Source of the DNA: an uncultured Alphaproteobacteria bacterium
Lineage (GTDB): Bacteria; Pseudomonadota; Alphaproteobacteria; HIMB59
Assembly (NCBI GenBank): GCA_902574995.1
Contig: CACGPP010000003.1
Location: 1-64,000 of the forward strand
Length of the DNA stretch: 64,000 bases
Direction: 5' to 3'
In this document: one piece after another, positions 59,211 through 64,000 of the stretch
Layout of the letters: every line of letters begins with the position of its first letter
Position numbering within the stretch: position 1 is the first letter of the stretch
Notes under the pieces: generated by a model
Told to the model about the DNA's origin: nothing
The model's input: only the letters and a program-made list of their open reading frames with translations
Databases searched by the model: none
Position numbers and translations under genes: made by a program

Positions 59211-60198
59211 ATTTATTGTCATTGCAGGTTCATCAGGAGGCCATATCTTTCCAGCACTGAAATATTTAAATATTTTGAGCGATATAAAAAAACCAAACGA
59301 AATCCTTTTTATAACGAACGAAGTAGGAGTGAACTACATAGGAAAAATTAAAAATAATGAAATAAATAAATTAATAATAAATTCAAAAAATAAATTTATT
59401 TTTGTTTTTAAAATATTTTTAAATCTAGCATTATTGTTTATTTTTAATAGAAAAATAACTTTGATAGGTTTTGGAGGATTTATTACAACACCTATATTGC
59501 TAATTTCAAAAATATTTAATATTTTGTTATTATCATCAAATAAAATCTATATTCACGAACAAAATTTTATTTATGGTTTAGCAAATAGAGTAAACTATTT
59601 AATCGCTAACAATTCATTTATTTCATTTCCAAAAATTAAGATGCGAGATAAAGAAATATTTGTTGGAAATTTTTTTTTAGATAAAAAAAAATCGAATTTT
59701 AAAATTCATGATGATTTTTTTAATGTTCTTTTAATAGGTGGAAGTTCTGGTTCACTTGACTTAAATAACAAAATGTTAGATGAGATAAAAATGTTAAAAA
59801 AGGATCATTTAGAAAAAATTAAATTTTATATCCAAATACCTGAGTCATATTTAGAAATCTATAAAAAAAAATATTTAGATATTATTGATTTTAATAAATG
59901 CACTTTTTTTTCATTTAAGAATAGCATTAATCCGCAAGATTATGATTTAATTCTCTCAAGATCCGGTTCAGGTTCTATGAATGAAATTTTATATCATACA
60001 AATAATGTTCATTTTATCCCTCATTTAATATCAAGAGACCAACATCAAAAACATAATTTGAGTTATTTCCTCTCTCATAACATGAGTTTAAATAAGTTTT
60101 CTATACCAAAGAATAAAAATTTTGTTAGTAAATTTTATTTTAACTCATTAATTAATCCGCACTCGATTGAAAAAATTATTTGCTATACAACAAGATGA
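59197..60198 (+). CDS. murG: UDP-GlcNAc--MurNAc-pentapeptide-PP-undecaprenol transferase
   Basis: IAGSSGGHIFPAL, IHEQNFIYGLANR, SRSGSGSMNEIL; dcw context. TTG start. Confidence 0.9.
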   Translation: MKKIKFIVIAGSSGGHIFPALKYLNILSDIKKPNEILFITNEVGVNYIGKIKNNEINKLIINSKNKFIFVFKIFLNLALLFIFNRKITLIGFGGFITTPILLISKIFNILLLSSNKIYIHEQNFIYGLANRVNYLIANNSFISFPKIKMRDKEIFVGNFFLDKKKSNFKIHDDFFNVLLIGGSSGSLDLNNKMLDEIKMLKKDHLEKIKFYIQIPESYLEIYKKKYLDIIDFNKCTFFSFKNSINPQDYDLILSRSGSGSMNEILYHTNNVHFIPHLISRDQHQKHNLSYFLSHNMSLNKFSIPKNKNFVSKFYFNSLINPHSIEKIICYTTR

Positions 60199-61574
60199 AA
60201 TTTTTAAAATTATCTAAAAGTAAAGTTCATATTATCGGTATAAATGGCATTGGTATGAGTGCCCTAGCTATTTATTTAAAACAAAATAATATAGATGTAA
60301 CCGGTAGTGATATTGCTTATAACAGTAACACTGTAAATTTAGAAAAATATAAAATTCCAGTTTACATCGGTCACAAAAAATCAAATCTAAAAGATAGAGA
60401 TATAATATTTTATTCCTCAGCTATAAAAAATAACCCTGAAATTAATGAGGCCAAAAAAAATAAAATACCCTGTTTCAATAGATCAAAACTTCTCCAACTG
60501 ATTTGCAAAGATAAATTTACAATCGTAGTTACTGGATCACATGGTAAGACATCTTCTACCTCGATTTTGGGACATTTATTGGTCAGTGCAGGTTTGAATC
60601 CAACAATTATATCTGGAGGTATTATGCAGAATTACGGACAAAATATTTATATGACTAATAGTAAATATGTTGTCGTAGAAGCTGATGAAAGTGATGGAAC
60701 TGTCTTTAAATTAAGCCCGAAATATTTATTATTTTTAAATGTTGATAGAGAGCATATTGATTTTTATAAATCCTATTCAAATTTTAAATCTAAAGTTAAA
60801 AATTATATTTTAAGTCAAAATAAAAAAAATGTTAAAATTTTTATTAATAATGATGATCGATTTCTTTCCTCGTTAAAGAAATACTCCGATAATATAATAA
60901 CATTTGGTTCAAATAAAAAAGCAAACTATTTTTATAAATTGATAAAGTTAACTCATAGGAAATCATTATTTGATATTTTCAAAGGAAATAAGATTATATC
61001 CAAAAATCTATCTTCTAACCTATTAGGAGAACACAATGTTCAAAATTTAACTGCAGCTATTTCAATTTTGGATCATTTAGGATATCAAGTAAAAAAGTCT
61101 CATATTGCAAATTTTAAAGGTACAAAGAGAAGGATGAACATTCTTGGGAAAATTAATAAAACATTATTTATTGATGATTATGCTCATCACCCTACTGAAA
61201 TAGACAAAATAATAAACATTTCTTCTTTTTATAAAAAAAAACAAGTTTTTTTTGTCATTGAACCACACAGATATTCTAGATTAAATGATTTGTATGAGGA
61301 GTATTTAAGAGTATTAAAGAATATAAATAACTTAATAATTTTGAAAACATATGAGGCAGGAGAAAACTACAAAAAAGGTATGAAAAATTCTAAAAACTTG
61401 GTGAATGATTTGAATGTCTTAAATGATCAAAAAACTAAGTATATCGACAATTATCATGATTTATTTAATCTCTTAGATCAATTTTTATTAAAAAACATTG
61501 ATAGCACTATTTTTTTTGCTGGAGCAGGGGATATTTCAAATCAAATCCGTTTTTTTTATGAAACCAGAAAATAA
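60195..61574 (+). CDS. murC: UDP-N-acetylmuramate--L-alanine ligase
   Basis: VHIIGINGIGMSALAIYLK, GSHGKTSSTSILGHLL, VVEADESDGT, DDYAHHPTEI. Start trimmed to 60195. Confidence 0.97.
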   Translation: MKFLKLSKSKVHIIGINGIGMSALAIYLKQNNIDVTGSDIAYNSNTVNLEKYKIPVYIGHKKSNLKDRDIIFYSSAIKNNPEINEAKKNKIPCFNRSKLLQLICKDKFTIVVTGSHGKTSSTSILGHLLVSAGLNPTIISGGIMQNYGQNIYMTNSKYVVVEADESDGTVFKLSPKYLLFLNVDREHIDFYKSYSNFKSKVKNYILSQNKKNVKIFINNDDRFLSSLKKYSDNIITFGSNKKANYFYKLIKLTHRKSLFDIFKGNKIISKNLSSNLLGEHNVQNLTAAISILDHLGYQVKKSHIANFKGTKRRMNILGKINKTLFIDDYAHHPTEIDKIINISSFYKKKQVFFVIEPHRYSRLNDLYEEYLRVLKNINNLIILKTYEAGENYKKGMKNSKNLVNDLNVLNDQKTKYIDNYHDLFNLLDQFLLKNIDSTIFFAGAGDISNQIRFFYETRK

Positions 61575-62433
61575 AAATTTAGTTATCAATTACCCTTCAG
61601 CTAAATATTCATGGTTAAAATCTGGTGGTAAAATTAGTCATCTTTATAAAATTTATAGACAAAATGATCTAATTGACTTATTTGATGAATCTAATACTAG
61701 AGAAAAATCATATTTAGTAATAGGTAATCTCTCAAATACATTAATAAAAGATGAGGGTTTTAATGGAATAGCAGTAAAACTAACAGGAGATTTTACAAAT
61801 GTTCAAATTAAAAAAGAATATATGTTAGTTGGTGCAGCGGTTTTAGATAGCTACTTGTCAAGATTTTGTTGTCAAAATGCAATTTCAGGTTATGAATTTT
61901 TATATACAATTCCAGGATCAATAGGAGGAAATATATTTATGAATGCAGGTTGCTATAATCAAGAAATTAAAGACAAATTAATAAGCGTAATTTTTTTTGA
62001 TATTGAACATAAAAAGATTATAGAAAAAAATATTAATGAATTAAATTTTGATTACCGTCAAGGATTTCAAAAAAAAAACACAATAATTTTGTATGGTAAA
62101 TTTAAAATAACTCACGGTAATAAGAAACTTATAAAAGACAAAATGCATGAATACGAAAATGTTAGAAATCAAACGCAGCCCCAAAAAGTAAATTGCTGTG
62201 GAAGCATATTTAAGAATCCAATAAATCACAGTGCTTGGAAATTAATAAAGTCATCAATAGATGATAGTTTCTATGAAGGCCCAATTAAATTATCAAAAAT
62301 ACACTCTAATTTTTTTGAAAATGATCCTAATATAAGTGCAAATAGTATTGATTTATTTATTACTAAAATTCAAAATAAAGTTAAGGATAAGCACAAAATA
62401 TTACTTGAAAAAGAGCTAAGAATTGTAGATTGA
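61558..62433 (+). CDS. murB: UDP-N-acetylenolpyruvoylglucosamine reductase
   Basis: YEFLYTIPGSIGGNIFMNAGCY, DYRQGF, CCGSIFKNP. Start trimmed to 61558. Confidence 0.95.
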   Translation: MKPENKNLVINYPSAKYSWLKSGGKISHLYKIYRQNDLIDLFDESNTREKSYLVIGNLSNTLIKDEGFNGIAVKLTGDFTNVQIKKEYMLVGAAVLDSYLSRFCCQNAISGYEFLYTIPGSIGGNIFMNAGCYNQEIKDKLISVIFFDIEHKKIIEKNINELNFDYRQGFQKKNTIILYGKFKITHGNKKLIKDKMHEYENVRNQTQPQKVNCCGSIFKNPINHSAWKLIKSSIDDSFYEGPIKLSKIHSNFFENDPNISANSIDLFITKIQNKVKDKHKILLEKELRIVD

Positions 62434-63323
62434 TAAATAAAAAAATTAAAACATTAAAAATTCTTGTGGTGGCAGGTGGCTGGTCTGATGAGAGGGAAAT
62501 ATCTCTTATGTCTGGTAGAAATATATTTTATTGCCTAAAAAAAAATAAATTTAAAGTCAAATTTCTTGATATTAAAAAAAAAAATATACAACAAATTCTA
62601 AAAAATAAGCCAGATATTATATTTAATGCTCTTCATGGTGAATATGGAGAAGATGGAGGAATAAATGCCTTTGCCACAAAAAATAAAATAGCTATTACTC
62701 ATTCTGGAAGCATTTCATCTGCTCTTTGTTTTAATAAACGTTTATTAAAAAACTATCTCAAAAGTAAACTTAACATTTTATCTCCTAAAGAGATCATAAA
62801 TACCAAAAATATCGAATTTCCAGTTATTTCAAAGCCTAATTGGGGAGGTTCATCCAAAGGCATAAAATTTATAAATAATGAGAATTTTCTCAATAGAAAT
62901 TTAAATAATCAGCAAATATTAATTGAAGAAATTATTCGTGGTAAAGAATTGACCGTAACAGTAATTGAAAATAACAATAAAATTATGGCTTTAGGCGTTA
63001 CCGAAATTGAATATGACAACAAACACTATGACTATATTGCAAAATACACCAAAAATAAAAGTTTACATTTTCTTCCAGCACGAATATCGAAGTTACAATA
63101 TAATTCTCTTATGGAAATATCAAAAAAAATATTTTGTATTTGCAATTGTAAAGGAATAGCTAGATTAGACTTTATAATTAGCAATAAAGATGAAAAAATA
63201 TATTTTTTAGAAATGAACACTCACCCAGGTTTAACTAAAATATCACTAGCTCCTGAACAGGCAAAATATCAATGTTTTTCATATTTGTATTTATTAAAAC
63301 AAATAATTAATTCATCTTTATGA
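62430..63323 (+). CDS. ddl: D-alanine--D-alanine ligase
   Basis: VAGGWSDEREISLMSGRNI, NALHGEYGEDGGINAF, KPNWGGSSKGIKF, FLEMNTHPGLTKISL. TTG start. Confidence 0.96.
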   Translation: MINKKIKTLKILVVAGGWSDEREISLMSGRNIFYCLKKNKFKVKFLDIKKKNIQQILKNKPDIIFNALHGEYGEDGGINAFATKNKIAITHSGSISSALCFNKRLLKNYLKSKLNILSPKEIINTKNIEFPVISKPNWGGSSKGIKFINNENFLNRNLNNQQILIEEIIRGKELTVTVIENNNKIMALGVTEIEYDNKHYDYIAKYTKNKSLHFLPARISKLQYNSLMEISKKIFCICNCKGIARLDFIISNKDEKIYFLEMNTHPGLTKISLAPEQAKYQCFSYLYLLKQIINSSL

Positions 63324-63967
63324 AAATAGGGTATAAAGAAATAATAATCTATATTTTATCAATCTTAGTTTTAATATTGTTTTTTTATTTTTCAATTAAT
63401 CATATTACTAAGAAAAAAATTGAGATTATAAATTTTGTAGACTCCAACATACATGAGGATTTTGAACTTGAAATAACAAATAATTTAGAAGATATAAATA
63501 ATTACCTAAAAAAATATTCATTCATTGAAAGCCATTTATTAAAACATCGAAATAATGAAATTAATATTCAAATCAATCTTAAACAATCGTTTGCTTTAAA
63601 TAAAATTACAAATGAAGTAATATTCTATGATAATACCACAGCTCCAATTGATTATTTTAATCTTAGTTACTTAGATTCCATAGATCTTAATGATATTTCT
63701 GAAAGTAGTATTCATATAAATAATTATTTAAATGAGCACTATTTTATCTTATCGAATTTATTCAATATTGATCAAATAGAATATATTGATGATAGGAGGT
63801 ATAATTTAGTTTTAGGTAATGGAAGAATAGTTATGCTTCCAAAAGTTATCGACACCAAATTATTATATTTTATAGAGAATAATATAGATTTAATCGAAAA
63901 AAGTACAAATTATAAAGAGTTTCTTGATTTGAGAAATTTTCATAATAAAACTATAAGATTAAAGTAA
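63320..63967 (+). CDS. ftsQ: FtsQ-like cell division protein
   Basis: Single N-terminal TM, POTRA/FtsQ-like C-terminus, position between ddl and putative ftsA. Confidence 0.75.
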   Translation: MKIGYKEIIIYILSILVLILFFYFSINHITKKKIEIINFVDSNIHEDFELEITNNLEDINNYLKKYSFIESHLLKHRNNEINIQINLKQSFALNKITNEVIFYDNTTAPIDYFNLSYLDSIDLNDISESSIHINNYLNEHYFILSNLFNIDQIEYIDDRRYNLVLGNGRIVMLPKVIDTKLLYFIENNIDLIEKSTNYKEFLDLRNFHNKTIRLK

Positions 63968-64000
63968 TTGGATAGCTACAAAACAATAATTGAGATCGGA
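63968..64000 (+). CDS. ftsA: Start of putative ftsA (truncated by the window edge)
   Basis: TTG start immediately after the ftsQ stop gives MDSYKTIIEIG; position in dcw cluster. Confidence 0.55.
   Translation, partial: MDSYKTIIEIG

Noticed and set aside
2757-63220. Short antisense or alternate-frame ORFs in the supplied track (2757-3017, 8910-9119, 10153-10356, 13907-14128, 15894-16079, 15959-16174, 17432-17617, 18948-19160, 21062-21292, 30597-30782, 32136-32324, 37619-37840, 39574-39801, 39726-39947, 40309-40602, 40807-41274, 42235-42543, 45663-45899, 47332-47565, 48715-49140, 50156-50374, 52873-53136, 53477-53761, 54856-55116, 55053-55238, 56760-56948, 58478-58729, 62041-62229, 63032-63220)
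   Set aside because: Each is wholly or mostly embedded in a well-supported CDS on another frame or strand and shows no recognisable family or independent start signal.
1-64000. CRISPR arrays, transposases, prophage blocks, rRNA and tRNA genes
   Set aside because: No regularly spaced repeats, mobile-element proteins or tRNA/rRNA-like segments were seen by eye in the intergenic regions; tRNAscan-SE and Infernal would be needed to exclude degenerate cases.

Overview
AT-rich, tightly packed chromosomal window from what looks like a streamlined marine alphaproteobacterium. A SAR11/HIMB59-like lineage is my inference from composition, gene content and gene order; it was not tested. There are no rRNAs, tRNAs, CRISPR arrays, phage or IS elements that I can support. 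From left to right: the end of a surface-polysaccharide locus (O-antigen ligase-like, AsnB-type amidotransferase, glycosyltransferase) with argF; trkH, apaG, fhs and ugd; an aapJQMP amino-acid ABC operon; LysE-type exporters; a near-complete heme block (hemJ-F-H-E-B-C plus hemA); a photolyase / FAD-oxidoreductase / DUF1365 / CFA-synthase / DUF3833 cluster; trcR, rpmE, suhB, efp, fba, gap, tkt; zapA, ygfA, ymdB, yebC; tolQRAB-pal-cpoB-tilS-ftsH-glmM; a HisZ-like gene, purA, rpoH, rluD; and the dcw cluster murG-murC-murB-ddl-ftsQ-(ftsA). Best leads: (1) a small PD-(D/E)XK-like protein between yebC and tolQ, where ruvCAB is commonly found; (2) an extra-long HemC with a C-terminal domain that may supply the missing HemD; (3) a photolyase ORF with no ATG/GTG/TTG before its conserved N-terminus; (4) structured intergenic RNAs (aapJ/aapQ, pal/cpoB, lysE/DUF2721); (5) two overlapping sub-60-aa genes missed by the ORF track; (6) a shortened TAXI-like periplasmic protein.
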